Assembly (NCBI RefSeq): GCF_000768315.1
Contig: NZ_AQQX01000001.1
Span: 496,001 to 560,000, forward strand
Length of the DNA stretch: 64,000 nucleotides
Reading direction: 5' to 3'
Source: Pseudooceanicola atlanticus
Lineage (GTDB): Bacteria > Pseudomonadota > Alphaproteobacteria > Rhodobacterales > Rhodobacteraceae
A program made the position numbers and the translations under genes. This document shows, piece by piece, positions 37,867 through 46,227 of this stretch; the stretch's first letter is position 1; every line of letters begins with the position of its first letter. The notes under the pieces are model-generated. The model saw only the letters and a program-made list of their open reading frames with translations. It did not search any database and was not told where the DNA came from.

Positions 37867-37998
37867 ATGCTTGGTATCTACGCAAATTCTTTCATGACCG
37901 CGACGCGGATCAACGACACCAAAGTGCGCCCGATCGAGAAAAAGCCCCGCCGGTGGAGCCCGGCCGGCCACTGGATCGATCCGCCGAAGGAATTCTAA
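37867..37998 (+). CDS. 43-aa basic protein divergent from the LysR gene
   Basis: MLGIYANSFMTATRINDTKV start, then a Lys/Arg/Pro-rich middle (EKKPRRWSPAGHWIDPP). Not assigned to a family. GGAGG sits 6 nt upstream of the ATG, better than that of most genes here, so translation is credible. An earlier in-frame ATG at 37831 lacks a ribosome site. Divergent pairing with a LysR gene and the intervening operator suggest it is the regulated target. The stop overlaps the convergent dinB stop by 4 nt. Confidence 0.6.
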   Translation: MLGIYANSFMTATRINDTKVRPIEKKPRRWSPAGHWIDPPKEF

Positions 37999-39260
37999 CG
38001 AAGGGCACGCCCTTTCAGGATCGCGTCGGGGCCGAAGCGTTTGCGGATCGCATCCGTGGCGCGTTCGGCTTCCCCCCGGCGCCTGGCATCCGGATCGAGC
38101 AGGTCGCCCGAGGCGCCCCCGTTGTCCTCGGCCGAGAGGTCTGCGATGCCAACCCCGATCAGGCGATAGGGGCCTTCGGGCCCCACGCCGTCGAACAGCC
38201 CCCTTGCGGTGCGATAGATCGTATCGGCCAGCTGCGCCGGTTCGCGCAGCGACACCCGGCGCGAGAGGCTGGAATGATCCGCCCGTTTCAGTTTCAGCGT
38301 GACCACGCGGCCCGCCAGCCCCTTGGCCTTGGCCCGGTCCGCGACCTTTTCCGCCATCCGCCACAGGTGACCGTCCAGCAGGTCGGGATCGCCGGTATCC
38401 TCGTGAAAGGTCGTTTCGTTCGAGATCGACTTCATCGGGGCATGGGCCGAAACGCGCCGCTTGTCCTGGCCGCGCGCCAGGTGCCACAGCCGGTCGCCCA
38501 TCGACCCGAAGCGTGCGATCAGGTCTTCACGCTCCCATCTCAGCAGGTCGGTGAAGGTGCGGATGCCGGATTTCTCCAAAGACGCCTGCGCCGCCGCGCC
38601 AACCCCCCAGATCATCCGCACCGGTTTGTCGCGCAGGAAATCCGCGGTCTCCGCCTCTCCGATCACGGAAAAGCCGTGCGGCTTGTCGAGGTCGGAGGCG
38701 ACCTTGGCCAAAAACTTGTTATGCGACAGCCCGATGGAGCCGGTCAGCCCCAGCTCGTCCCGCATCCGCTTGATCAGCCGGGCCAGCATGTAGGCGGGCG
38801 GGTGTCCGTGCAGCCGGGCAGTGCCGGTCAGGTCGATGAACGCTTCGTCCAGCGACAGCGGTTCGATTGAGGGCGTCATTTCCTCCATCATCGCGCGGAT
38901 CTCGCGCGAGACCTCCACATAGGCCTGCATGCGCGGCTTGATGATGACGGCGTCGGGGCAGAGCTTCAGCGCCTGGAACATCGGCATGGCCGACCGCACG
39001 CCCCGGATGCGTGCGACATAGCAGGCCGTCGACACGACGCCGCGCCGCCCGCCGCCGATGATCACGGGTTTGGAGGCCAGCGCGGGATTGTCCCGTTTCT
39101 CGACCGAGGCGTAGAAGGCGTCGCAATCCATGTGCGCGATGGACAGGGTGTTGAGCTCCGCATGGGCGATGACCCGCGGGCTGCGGCAGGCCGGACAGCG
39201 CAGGAATCCGCTCGCTTGGGCGGTGAACATCTCAAGGCAGTCGCGGCAAAGTGCGTCCAT
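37995..39260 (-). CDS. dinB: DNA polymerase IV (Y family)
   Basis: 421-aa translesion polymerase. An N-terminal four-Cys zinc-finger-like extension (CRDC at 5-8 and CPAC near 22-25) precedes the usual start MDCDAFYASVE with the first catalytic Asp; SLDEAFIDLTG carries the other catalytic acids. Little-finger domain follows (about 285-390). The extension is also seen in other Rhodobacteraceae as I recall, which I cannot check here. I see no GTTC-N7-GTTC LexA box upstream. Confidence 0.9.
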   Translation of the reverse strand: MDALCRDCLEMFTAQASGFLRCPACRSPRVIAHAELNTLSIAHMDCDAFYASVEKRDNPALASKPVIIGGGRRGVVSTACYVARIRGVRSAMPMFQALKLCPDAVIIKPRMQAYVEVSREIRAMMEEMTPSIEPLSLDEAFIDLTGTARLHGHPPAYMLARLIKRMRDELGLTGSIGLSHNKFLAKVASDLDKPHGFSVIGEAETADFLRDKPVRMIWGVGAAAQASLEKSGIRTFTDLLRWEREDLIARFGSMGDRLWHLARGQDKRRVSAHAPMKSISNETTFHEDTGDPDLLDGHLWRMAEKVADRAKAKGLAGRVVTLKLKRADHSSLSRRVSLREPAQLADTIYRTARGLFDGVGPEGPYRLIGVGIADLSAEDNGGASGDLLDPDARRRGEAERATDAIRKRFGPDAILKGRALR

Positions 39261-39313
39261 CGGCGGGGGCCAACCTCGTTGAACGGGGAATATCACCCTA
39301 TATAAGACGCATC

Positions 39314-39763
39314 ATGCAGGCGCACCACAGCACAGATGCCGGAGAGCAGCGGGCCGAGCGGGACTTTGCGGGGGCAAAGCTGATCCTGCTGATCGGTCCC
39401 CACCTTCTGGTGATCCGCCGCGACAATGACCCGGCCATCCCCTGGCCCGGCAGGCTGGATTTCCCCGGCGGCGGTCGCGAGGGCGCGGAAACCCCGCTGG
39501 ATTGCGCCCTGCGCGAAACCGAGGAAGAGATCGGCCTGCATCTGGTCCGCGACGACGTCGCCTGGCGCATGTGGGCGGAGCGTCCGCATGGCCCTGTCTG
39601 GTATTTCGCCGCCCGCCTCGAGGAACATCGCGCCGATGACATCGTCTTTGGCGACGAGGGGCAGGGCTGGTTCCTGATGCCACCGCACGCCTATCGCGAC
39701 CACCCCTCCGCCATCCCGCATTTCGCGGATCGCTTGCAGGATTTCCTCGATAGCGCAGCGTGA
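39314..39763 (+). CDS. Nudix hydrolase
   Basis: 149-aa Nudix-fold protein. LDFPGGGREGAETPLDCALR continues into the Nudix box ending ETEEEIGL. A short N-terminal strand region (KLILLIGPHLLVIRRD) and a C-terminal helix complete the domain. Substrate unknown. Divergent from dinB with 53 nt between starts. Followed by a LysR gene after 85 nt. Confidence 0.8.
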   Translation: MQAHHSTDAGEQRAERDFAGAKLILLIGPHLLVIRRDNDPAIPWPGRLDFPGGGREGAETPLDCALRETEEEIGLHLVRDDVAWRMWAERPHGPVWYFAARLEEHRADDIVFGDEGQGWFLMPPHAYRDHPSAIPHFADRLQDFLDSAA

Positions 39764-39848
39764 TCGCGCGCGGGCTCCCCTTGCTTCTGCGCACAAAACA
39801 CGGTTTGTTGCGTGCGTTAGTTCCTGATCGCACAGAAAAGACCCCACC

Positions 39849-40736
39849 ATGGACAATTGGGATGAAATCCGCACGGCTTACCAGGTGGCGCGCCTCGGCA
39901 CGGTATCGGGGGCGGCCGACGTTCTGGGCGTGCACCATGCCACCGTGATCCGCCATATCGACGCGCTTGAAGGGCGGTTGGGGGTTAAGCTGTTCCAGCG
40001 CCATGCCCGCGGCTACACCCCGACAGAGGCGGGGCAGGACCTGCTGCGCGTGGCCCAGGCCACCGACGATCAGTTCAGCCAGCTCTCGGGCCGGATCAAG
40101 GGGCGGGGCAACGACGTGTCGGGCGAGTTGGTCGTGACGACGCTGACGGGGTTGTCGGATTTCCTGGTTCCCGTCCTGTCGCGGTTCCAGAGCGATTATC
40201 CCGACGTGATCCTGCGTTACCTGACCTCCGCGCGTCTGTTCCGCCTGGAATATGGCGAGGCGCATGTGGCCATCCGCGCCGGCAGCCCGCCCAGCCAGCC
40301 CGACAACGTGGTGCAGCCGTTGCTCAAGCTGCGCTTCGGCATCTACGGCTCGCGCGACTATATCGACCGGTTCGGCATGCCCGAGATTCCGGGCAACATG
40401 GATGGCCACCGCTTTGTCGGGGCCGACGACCCGTCCAGCCGCGCACCCTTTGCGCGGTGGATGCGCGAGAATATCCCCGAACGGCAGATCGTCTTCCGCT
40501 CGGGCGATGACGTGGCGACCCGGCAGGCCGTGCTGCAGGGCGTCGGTCTTGGGTTCCTGCGCACCTTCGAGTGCGAGCAGAACGATGACCTGATCGAGGT
40601 GCATCCGCCGCTGGATGAATGGGAAAGCCGGCTGTGGTTGGTCACCCACATGGATCTGCACCGGACGAACAAGGTGCAGACCTTCCTGAAATACCTCAAG
40701 AAACACACCGCCCACATGCGGACCGACGAGGAATGA
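39849..40736 (+). CDS. LysR family transcriptional regulator
   Basis: 295-aa regulator. The helix-turn-helix (about 4-60) includes GTVSGAADVLGVHHATVIRH; the remainder is the effector domain. Upstream lies a nested dyad, CGCAC...GTGCG arms at 39790-39794 and 39812-39816 with inner AAAC/GTTT, a weak candidate for its own operator. Its stop overlaps the start of the downstream EamA transporter (ATGA), so the pair is coupled and the transporter may be regulated by, or handle the effector of, this protein. Confidence 0.85.
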   Translation: MDNWDEIRTAYQVARLGTVSGAADVLGVHHATVIRHIDALEGRLGVKLFQRHARGYTPTEAGQDLLRVAQATDDQFSQLSGRIKGRGNDVSGELVVTTLTGLSDFLVPVLSRFQSDYPDVILRYLTSARLFRLEYGEAHVAIRAGSPPSQPDNVVQPLLKLRFGIYGSRDYIDRFGMPEIPGNMDGHRFVGADDPSSRAPFARWMRENIPERQIVFRSGDDVATRQAVLQGVGLGFLRTFECEQNDDLIEVHPPLDEWESRLWLVTHMDLHRTNKVQTFLKYLKKHTAHMRTDEE

Positions 40737-41617
40737 GCGACAGCCTGCGCGGCCACCTGGCGATGCTGTGTTTCTCGTCGCTGGTGGCGGGGTCGTTTTC
40801 GCTGGGCGTTCTGGCCGCCCCGCATATCGCGCCGGCCGCGCTGAACGCGCTGCGGTTCTTCCTGGCGGCGCTGATGGTCGGGGCTGCCGCCTGGGCGACG
40901 ACCGGCATTCCCCGCTCTGCCTTCCGCGCGCCGTGGCGCTACCTGCTGATGGGCGGCGTCTTTGCCAGCTATTTCGTCCTGATGTTCGAAGGGCTCAAGA
41001 CCGCGCATCCGGTGTCGGCGGCGGCGGTCTTTACCCTCGTTCCTGTCATGTCGGCGGGGTTTGGCTGGCTGCTGCTGCGCCAGATCACGACCCGGCGGAT
41101 GGCGCTGGCCCTGTCCATCGGTGCGGTCGGCGCGGTCTGGGTGATCTTCCGGGCCGATCTTGCCGCCCTGCTGCGGTTCGAGATCGGGCGCGGCGAATGG
41201 GTCTATTTCTGGGGCTGCGTGGCCCATGCGCTCTATACCCCGATGGTGCCGCGCCTGAACCGGGGCGAACCGGCGGTGGTGTTTTCCTTCGGGATGCTTT
41301 GCGCGGCCTGCCTGACGGTGACGATCTACGGCTTCAACGACATCGTGGCGACGGATTGGGCCGCGCTTCCGCCGATCGTCTGGGTCACGATCCTCTATGT
41401 CGCGGTCTTTGCCTCGGCGGTGACCTTCGTGCTGATGCAATATGCCTCCCTTCGTCTGCCCTCGGCCAAGGTCATGGCCTACACCTACCTCGTGCCCTCC
41501 TGGGTCATCCTGTGGGAGATCGCGATGCATGGCGACCTGCCGCCGCTGGCGATCCTGGGCGGTGTCGCGCTGACGATGGTGTCGCTGCTGATGCTGCTGA
41601 AGAACGAGCAGGCCTAG
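40733..41617 (+). CDS. EamA/DMT family transporter
   Basis: 294-aa inner-membrane protein with ten predicted helices in two five-helix EamA repeats (about 8-135 and 150-290). Typical drug/metabolite transporter; substrate unknown. Translation starts at ATG 40733 overlapping the LysR stop. Its stop overlaps the convergent ArsR stop by 4 nt. Confidence 0.85.
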   Translation: MSDSLRGHLAMLCFSSLVAGSFSLGVLAAPHIAPAALNALRFFLAALMVGAAAWATTGIPRSAFRAPWRYLLMGGVFASYFVLMFEGLKTAHPVSAAAVFTLVPVMSAGFGWLLLRQITTRRMALALSIGAVGAVWVIFRADLAALLRFEIGRGEWVYFWGCVAHALYTPMVPRLNRGEPAVVFSFGMLCAACLTVTIYGFNDIVATDWAALPPIVWVTILYVAVFASAVTFVLMQYASLRLPSAKVMAYTYLVPSWVILWEIAMHGDLPPLAILGGVALTMVSLLMLLKNEQA

Positions 41618-41949
41618 TCGTCGGGCTCGCTGCGCAATTCCGTTTCCAGGAACCGTTCGAAGGCGTCCAGGTTCACCGGCTCGAACTGGCCGAAGCCCTG
41701 CATCCAGACGCTGGCCTCTCGCAGGGCGTCGGGCTCCAGCTTGCACCACTTGACCCGGCCCCGCTTCTCCTGAGAGATCAAGCCGGCGCGGGTCAGAATG
41801 CCCAGGTGCTTCGAGATCGCGGCCAGCGACATGTCGAACGGATCGGCCACGTCGGTCACGGCCATGTCGTCCTCCAGCAGCATCGACAGGATGCGGCGGC
41901 GGGTCGGGTCGGCCAGGGCGGCGAATACGGTGTCGAGCGGATCGGACAT
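41614..41949 (-). CDS. ArsR family transcriptional regulator
   Basis: 111-aa winged-helix regulator: FAALADPTRRRILSMLLE, then the recognition helix region SLAAISKHLGILTRAGLI and a wing (EKRGRVKWCKLEP). The only Cys is in the wing (VKWCKL), so a metal-sensing Cys pair is not apparent. It resembles the SdpR/YgaI-like activators-repressors lacking metal sites. Two identical dyads upstream are likely autoregulatory operators. Confidence 0.85.
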   Translation of the reverse strand: MSDPLDTVFAALADPTRRRILSMLLEDDMAVTDVADPFDMSLAAISKHLGILTRAGLISQEKRGRVKWCKLEPDALREASVWMQGFGQFEPVNLDAFERFLETELRSEPDD

Positions 41950-41979
41950 GATCCATCTGCCCCCGGACGGCCCCGATGG

Positions 41980-41995
41980 TCAACCACCGGGTTGA
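41980..41995. promoter_or_regulatory. Candidate ArsR operator 1
   Basis: TCAACCACCGGGTTGA: arms TCAAC/GTTGA around 6 nt, extended by C-G to a 6-bp perfect dyad. It is 31 nt upstream of the ArsR start. Same arms and spacing recur 44 bp further upstream. Confidence 0.6.
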
Positions 41996-42023
41996 GCTTT
42001 TGAAATGGCGTGATTTTCCATTC

Positions 42024-42039
42024 TCAACCTTGCAGTTGA
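42024..42039. promoter_or_regulatory. Candidate ArsR operator 2
   Basis: TCAACCTTGCAGTTGA: the same TCAAC-N6-GTTGA as operator 1, centre-to-centre 44 bp (about four helical turns). The remaining sequence to atpI (42040-42220) shows no gene. Confidence 0.58.
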
Positions 42040-42220
42040 ATATGCCCCGGGCGCGGATTTCCGGCCGCAGGGCGGCGCGGCGTGCTGACCCACCTGCCGC
42101 AATGCGATTGAAAACGTATTAATAACAAGGGCTTGCCGCGTCCGCATTGCGGGCCTGAGGCCGCTTGACTCATGCCCCCTCCCGCCATAGCAAAGCAGCA
42201 ACTTTACCAAGGGGGCAAAA

Positions 42221-42556
42221 GTGTCCGATCCCGACCAATCCCGGCAGTTGGCCGCGCTTGAGGAACGGATTGCAGCGGCCAAGGGCGCGCAGGCACCGAA
42301 ACCCCGCGGGGACGAACATTATTCCGCGGCGAACCTCGCCTGGAGGATGGTGATCGAACTCGTGGCCGGTCTGGGGATCGGCTTTGGCATCGGGTACGGG
42401 CTGGACGCACTGTTCGGCACTCTGCCGTTCCTGATGGTGATATTTACATTTCTGGGCCTCGCGGCCGGCATCAAGACGATGATGCGCACCGCGGCGGAGT
42501 TCCAGGGGGACAAGACGGCCGAGAGCGATCCGGCCGGGCAGGACGAGAGGGACTGA
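42221..42556 (+). CDS. atpI: ATP synthase accessory protein AtpI
   Basis: 111-aa protein with two membrane helices (about 45-65 and 70-92) and charged ends. The arrangement before atpB, and [20 protein letters not shown], fit the AtpI/AtpQ family that assists c-ring assembly or Mg2+ handling. Start GTG at 42221 with AAGGGGG upstream. First gene of the F0 operon, 1 nt before atpB. Confidence 0.88.
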   Translation: MSDPDQSRQLAALEERIAAAKGAQAPKPRGDEHYSAANLAWRMVIELVAGLGIGFGIGYGLDALFGTLPFLMVIFTFLGLAAGIKTMMRTAAEFQGDKTAESDPAGQDERD

Positions 42557-42557
42557 C

Positions 42558-43322
42558 ATGGCGACCGAAGCAGCGGAAGCACACGGCGAAGAAGGCGGGC
42601 TGGTTTTCCACCCGATGGACCAGTTCATCGTCAAGCCGCTTTTCGGCGATGGCGAAGTGCACTGGTACACGATCACCAACGCGACGCTCTGGATGTTCCT
42701 GGCGGTTGTCGCCATGACGATTCTGATGGTCCTGATGACCTCGCGTCGCGCAACGATTCCCTCCAAGGGCCAGTCCATCGCGGAAATGGCCTACGGCTTC
42801 GTCTACAAGATGGTCGAAGACGTGGCGGGCAAGGATGCCGTCGGCTTCTTCCCCTATGTCATGACCCTCTTCATGTTCATCGTCTTCGCCAACTTCCTTG
42901 GCCTGATCCCGATGTCCTTTACCACGACGTCCCACTTCGCGGTGACCGTGGTGCTGGCCCTGGCGGTCTTCCTGACGGTGACGATCTACGGCTTCATGAA
43001 GAACGGCGCCAAGTTCCTGGGCCTCTTCTGGGTGTCCTCGGCGCCGCTGCCGCTGCGCCCGATCCTCGCCGTGATCGAGCTGATTTCCTACTTCGTCCGC
43101 CCTGTCAGCCACTCCATTCGTCTGGCCGGCAACGTCATGGCGGGCCACGCGGTGATCAAGGTGTTCGCGGGCTTTGCCGCCATCGCCGTGATTTCCCCGG
43201 TTTCCGTTGTCGCGATCACCGCGATGTACGGGCTCGAAGTTCTCGTGGCCTTCATCCAGGCTTACGTGTTCACCATTCTGACCTGCGTGTACCTCAAGGA
43301 TGCCCTGCATCCCGGCCACTAA
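42558..43322 (+). CDS. atpB: F0F1 ATP synthase subunit a
   Basis: 254-aa proton-channel subunit of F0 in the inner membrane, with six helices. The essential Arg lies in [18 protein letters not shown], and the C-terminal helix includes [17 protein letters not shown]. Normal length. The F1 genes (atpHAGDC) are not in this window, as is usual for alphaproteobacteria with separate F0 and F1 operons. Confidence 0.96.
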   Translation: MATEAAEAHGEEGGLVFHPMDQFIVKPLFGDGEVHWYTITNATLWMFLAVVAMTILMVLMTSRRATIPSKGQSIAEMAYGFVYKMVEDVAGKDAVGFFPYVMTLFMFIVFANFLGLIPMSFTTTSHFAVTVVLALAVFLTVTIYGFMKNGAKFLGLFWVSSAPLPLRPILAVIELISYFVRPVSHSIRLAGNVMAGHAVIKVFAGFAAIAVISPVSVVAITAMYGLEVLVAFIQAYVFTILTCVYLKDALHPGH

Positions 43323-43371
43323 GGTTCGGACTTTCATCGAAACTTCCAATATCATCGTAAGGAGACACATC

Positions 43372-43596
43372 ATGGAAGGCGATCTCGCACACATCGGCGC
43401 AGGCCTCGCAGCAATCGGTTCCGGCGCAGCCGCAATCGGTGTGGGCAACGTGGCAGGCAACTTCCTGTCCGGCGCACTGCGCAACCCGTCGGCAGCAGCC
43501 GGCCAGACCGCGACCCTCTTCATCGGCATCGCATTCGCAGAAGCCCTGGGCATCTTCGCCTTCCTCGTGGCTCTGCTGCTGATGTTCGCCGTCTAA
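43372..43596 (+). CDS. atpE: F0F1 ATP synthase subunit c
   Basis: 74-aa two-helix proteolipid. The hairpin loop has ALRNPSAAA and the ion-carrying Glu is in [12 protein letters not shown] in the second helix. GGAGA precedes ATG 43372; the longer open frame upstream is inside atpB. It is followed by a strong stem-loop, so transcript levels of atpE may exceed those of atpF genes, fitting the multi-copy c ring. Confidence 0.96.
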   Translation: MEGDLAHIGAGLAAIGSGAAAIGVGNVAGNFLSGALRNPSAAAGQTATLFIGIAFAEALGIFAFLVALLLMFAV

Positions 43597-43623
43597 GTCA
43601 CGGACGACATTATCCTTACGCAG

Positions 43624-43649
43624 GGGCGGGGCCGTTCACGGTTCCGCCC
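43624..43649 (+). other. Stem-loop between atpE and atpF'
   Basis: Eleven-pair hairpin (two G.T): GGGCGGGGCCG at 43624-43634, loop TTCA, CGGTTCCGCCC at 43639-43649. No T-run follows, so it is more likely an RNA processing or 3' stability element than a terminator. It lies 28 nt after the atpE stop in a 146-nt gap, the longest inside the operon. Confidence 0.6.
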
Positions 43650-43742
43650 GTTGCGAGGCACCCAAGGTGCCACCGGGCCGAAAGGCCCTGACCATCGGGA
43701 AAGACCGACCGATATTCGAACGCTCCTACGGAGGACAATGCC

Positions 43743-44300
43743 ATGGCTACGGAACACGGAGACGGTCTTGCGGACGCAACCGGCGTCGCCGAGCACGCCG
43801 CGGGCTCTGCACCCGGCATGCCGCAGCTGAACTTCGATCACTGGGGCAATCAGATCTTCTGGCTGATCGTCACCCTGGTGGTGATCTACTTCATCCTGTC
43901 CCGCGTGGCCCTGCCGCGTATCGGGGCGGTTCTGGCTGAACGTGCCGGCACCATCACCAATGATATCGCCGCCGCCGAAGATCTGAAACAGAAGGCCGTC
44001 GAGGCCGAGGCCGCCTATGAAAAGGCGCTGGCCGACGCTCGTGTCGAGGCCAACGAGATCATCGCCAAGACCCGCGCCGAAATTCAGGCCGAACTTGACG
44101 AGGCCACCGCCAAGGCGGATGCCGAGATCGCCGCCAAGACCGCCGAGGGCGAAAAGGCCATCGCTGAAATTCGCGCCAACGCGATGGAAAGCGTCGAAGC
44201 CGTCGCCAAGGACACCGCAGCTGCCGTCGTTGCCGGGCTGGGCTTTTCTGCCGATGCCAAGGATGTCGACAAGGCCGTTGCAGACCGGATGAAAGGCTGA
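43743..44300 (+). CDS. atpF': F0F1 ATP synthase subunit b'
   Basis: 185-aa stator subunit. A charged leader (1-30), one helix (about 38-58, [20 protein letters not shown] truncated here) and a long alanine/glutamate-rich coiled coil (about 65-165). Paired with the following atpF as b'/b heterodimer, typical of photosynthetic-type and alphaproteobacterial enzymes. GGAGG precedes ATG 43743. Confidence 0.92.
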   Translation: MATEHGDGLADATGVAEHAAGSAPGMPQLNFDHWGNQIFWLIVTLVVIYFILSRVALPRIGAVLAERAGTITNDIAAAEDLKQKAVEAEAAYEKALADARVEANEIIAKTRAEIQAELDEATAKADAEIAAKTAEGEKAIAEIRANAMESVEAVAKDTAAAVVAGLGFSADAKDVDKAVADRMKG

Positions 44301-44303
44301 CCC

Positions 44304-44861
44304 ATGCGTTACCTCGCCACCCTCGCCGCCATCGTCGCAGCCCAGCCGGCCTTTGCCGCATCGGGCCCGTTCTTCTCGCTCGGCAACACGGACTTCATCG
44401 TCCTGCTGGCCTTCCTGCTGTTCATCGCGGTCCTGTTCTACTTCAAGGTTCCGGGCATGATCGGCGGAATGCTGGACAAGCGGGCCGAAGGCATCAAGTC
44501 CGAACTGGACGAAGCCAAGTCCCTGCGTGAAGAAGCACAGGCGTTGCTGGCCTCCTACGAGCGCAAGCAGAAAGACGTTCAGGAACAGGCCGACCGTATC
44601 GTCGCCACCGCCAAGGCCGAAGCCGCCGACGCGGCCGAACAGGCCAAGAAGGACCTGGACCTGTCGATCAAGCGCCGCCTGGCCGCCGCCGAAGATCAGA
44701 TCGCCTCTGCCGAAGCATCGGCGGTCAAGCAGGTCAAGGACCGCGCCGTGGCCGTTGCCGTGGCCGCTGCCCGTGACGTCATCACCAGCCAGATCAAGGC
44801 CGCGGATGCCAACAAGATGATCGACGACTCGATCGACACGGTCGAAGCCAAGCTTCACTGA
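44304..44861 (+). CDS. atpF: F0F1 ATP synthase subunit b
   Basis: 185-aa stator subunit: a hydrophobic start (about 1-15) resembling a signal or first helix, a helix near 28-50 ([20 protein letters not shown] truncated here) and a long coiled coil. It starts 3 nt after atpF', so is translationally coupled. Last gene of the operon; a perfect terminator follows. Confidence 0.94.
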   Translation: MRYLATLAAIVAAQPAFAASGPFFSLGNTDFIVLLAFLLFIAVLFYFKVPGMIGGMLDKRAEGIKSELDEAKSLREEAQALLASYERKQKDVQEQADRIVATAKAEAADAAEQAKKDLDLSIKRRLAAAEDQIASAEASAVKQVKDRAVAVAVAAARDVITSQIKAADANKMIDDSIDTVEAKLH

Positions 44862-44893
44862 TCCGGTCAAGACACCGGACGGACGAACAAGAT

Positions 44894-44923
44894 GGACCCG
44901 GAGGATAGCCTCCGGGTCCTTTT
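44894..44923 (+). terminator. Rho-independent terminator of the atp F0 operon
   Basis: Perfect 11-bp stem GGACCCGGAGG/CCTCCGGGTCC with loop ATAG, followed by TTTT. 32 nt after the atpF stop. Confidence 0.9.
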
Positions 44924-44945
44924 CATTTTCAGCGCGGCTTGCGGG

Positions 44946-46085
44946 TCATCCGGCCTGCGGTTCCCGGCTCACACCTTCGTCGATAAACCCCCGGTTCGCA
45001 TCGCGAATACGCGCCGCGGCCTCGTCGTAGAGGAACGGCAGGAAGGCATAGCGCTTGCCCTGCGTGACGCGGCTGACCTTGTGGAGCATCGAGCACGAGA
45101 AGACCACGGCGCCGCCCTGGGGCGCCTTGTAGCCGCGCGTGCCGTATTCGGGAAAGCTGACCTCGCCGCCTTCGAAATCGTCGTTCAGGTTGATCGACAC
45201 GGCAAAGCGGCGATGCGCGGTGCCCTTGGTCGTGTTGTCGCGGTGCGGCGCGAAGTGGCCGCCATCGGCGGCGGAATAGCAGGCGACGATGTTGCGCTCC
45301 ATCCGGGTGACGGTGAATTGGTGGGCCTTGTGAACCTGGGGGATGACCCGGCGACGGATGCGATTGTGGATCAGGTTGATCAGCGCCTTGTCTTCGAGGT
45401 TGAAGTCCCGGCGGCTCTTGAAGCTATGGTCGCTCACGCCGACTGTGCGGCCATTGACCTCTCGCATGAAGCCGCTCTCCTCGCCGCCATCGGCCTCGTA
45501 GAGGTCGATCAGGTGCTGGCAGAGGGTCGGTTCGAACACGTTTGGCAGGTAAAGGATCGGCGCCTGAAGGGCGATGCCCGTATGCATGTCGGGTGCGGGC
45601 AGTGCGTCGAGGCAGGCCATCACCTGCGCGATGTCCGACCGGTCCTTTGCAAAGGGGATGACACGGATGATCCGCAGGCTCGGGTCGATGACAACCCATT
45701 GACGCAGCATGGTAAGTTTGTCGATTCCGACCCGTGGCTTCCCGTCGAGAACCCCGTAGAGTTGCGCGACGCTATAGTCGAAATCGAGCACGTTGCGGAT
45801 GCCTGGAATGCGGGTCACGACCTCGGGGTTGTCCGCGTCCGCGGTGTCCTGGGTCACGCCGAAGAAGCTGGCGAAGGCATCGTCGAACAGATCCGACCGA
45901 CGCATGACCTCTTGTAGGGCCGCGACGGAATGCGGGTCTGCGGCGGAGCCGTAGAAGCAGAGGACCAGGTAGCGCCCGGCGGCAGACCCGAAGGCATAGC
46001 GCTTGGTGTTGAGGGTCGCCTGGCTGAACAGGGGGGCTTCGTCCCCCGGCAGAAGCCGGGACTTGGCGGGCTGGGGGTCGGGCAT
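44946..46085 (-). CDS. Redoxin-like domain fused to 2-oxoglutarate/Fe(II) oxygenase
   Basis: 379-aa two-domain protein. Residues about 8-160 have the AhpC/TSA peroxiredoxin fold (PGDEAPLFSQ, VLCFYGSAADPHS), but the peroxidatic Cys position reads GSAADPHS, so the domain has lost that residue. Residues about 170-360 form a prolyl-4-hydroxylase-like 2OG oxygenase: iron ligands H281, D283 (HRD) and H335, with K344/R345 placed to bind 2-oxoglutarate. Substrate unknown; a protein or peptide hydroxylase is plausible. The redoxin half could serve in docking. Stands alone between atpF and cobO. Confidence 0.8.
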   Translation of the reverse strand: MPDPQPAKSRLLPGDEAPLFSQATLNTKRYAFGSAAGRYLVLCFYGSAADPHSVAALQEVMRRSDLFDDAFASFFGVTQDTADADNPEVVTRIPGIRNVLDFDYSVAQLYGVLDGKPRVGIDKLTMLRQWVVIDPSLRIIRVIPFAKDRSDIAQVMACLDALPAPDMHTGIALQAPILYLPNVFEPTLCQHLIDLYEADGGEESGFMREVNGRTVGVSDHSFKSRRDFNLEDKALINLIHNRIRRRVIPQVHKAHQFTVTRMERNIVACYSAADGGHFAPHRDNTTKGTAHRRFAVSINLNDDFEGGEVSFPEYGTRGYKAPQGGAVVFSCSMLHKVSRVTQGKRYAFLPFLYDEAAARIRDANRGFIDEGVSREPQAG

Positions 46086-46141
46086 CGAGGGCGTTCCTTG
46101 CAGATGGACTACCCTGTGGACGCGGCCGGAACCGGGATTTA

Positions 46142-46176
46142 TCCGCCCCTCTGAAAATTTATCTCAAAGGGGCGGA
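46142..46176. terminator. Stem-loop downstream of cobO
   Basis: Perfect 9-bp arms TCCGCCCCT (46142-46150) and AGGGGCGGA (46168-46176); TGA/TCA inside extends it. It lies 52 nt past the cobO stop. No T-run, so termination is uncertain. Confidence 0.45.
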
Positions 46177-46227
46177 GAAGGGGGGGATTTCGGCGCGGTC
46201 CGGAACGCGCCGAAACAGGTTAACGCA

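Noticed and set aside
39261-39313. LexA box for dinB
   Set aside because: GTTC-N6-GTTG is present but does not match the alphaproteobacterial GTTC-N7-GTTC; not claimed as SOS-controlled.
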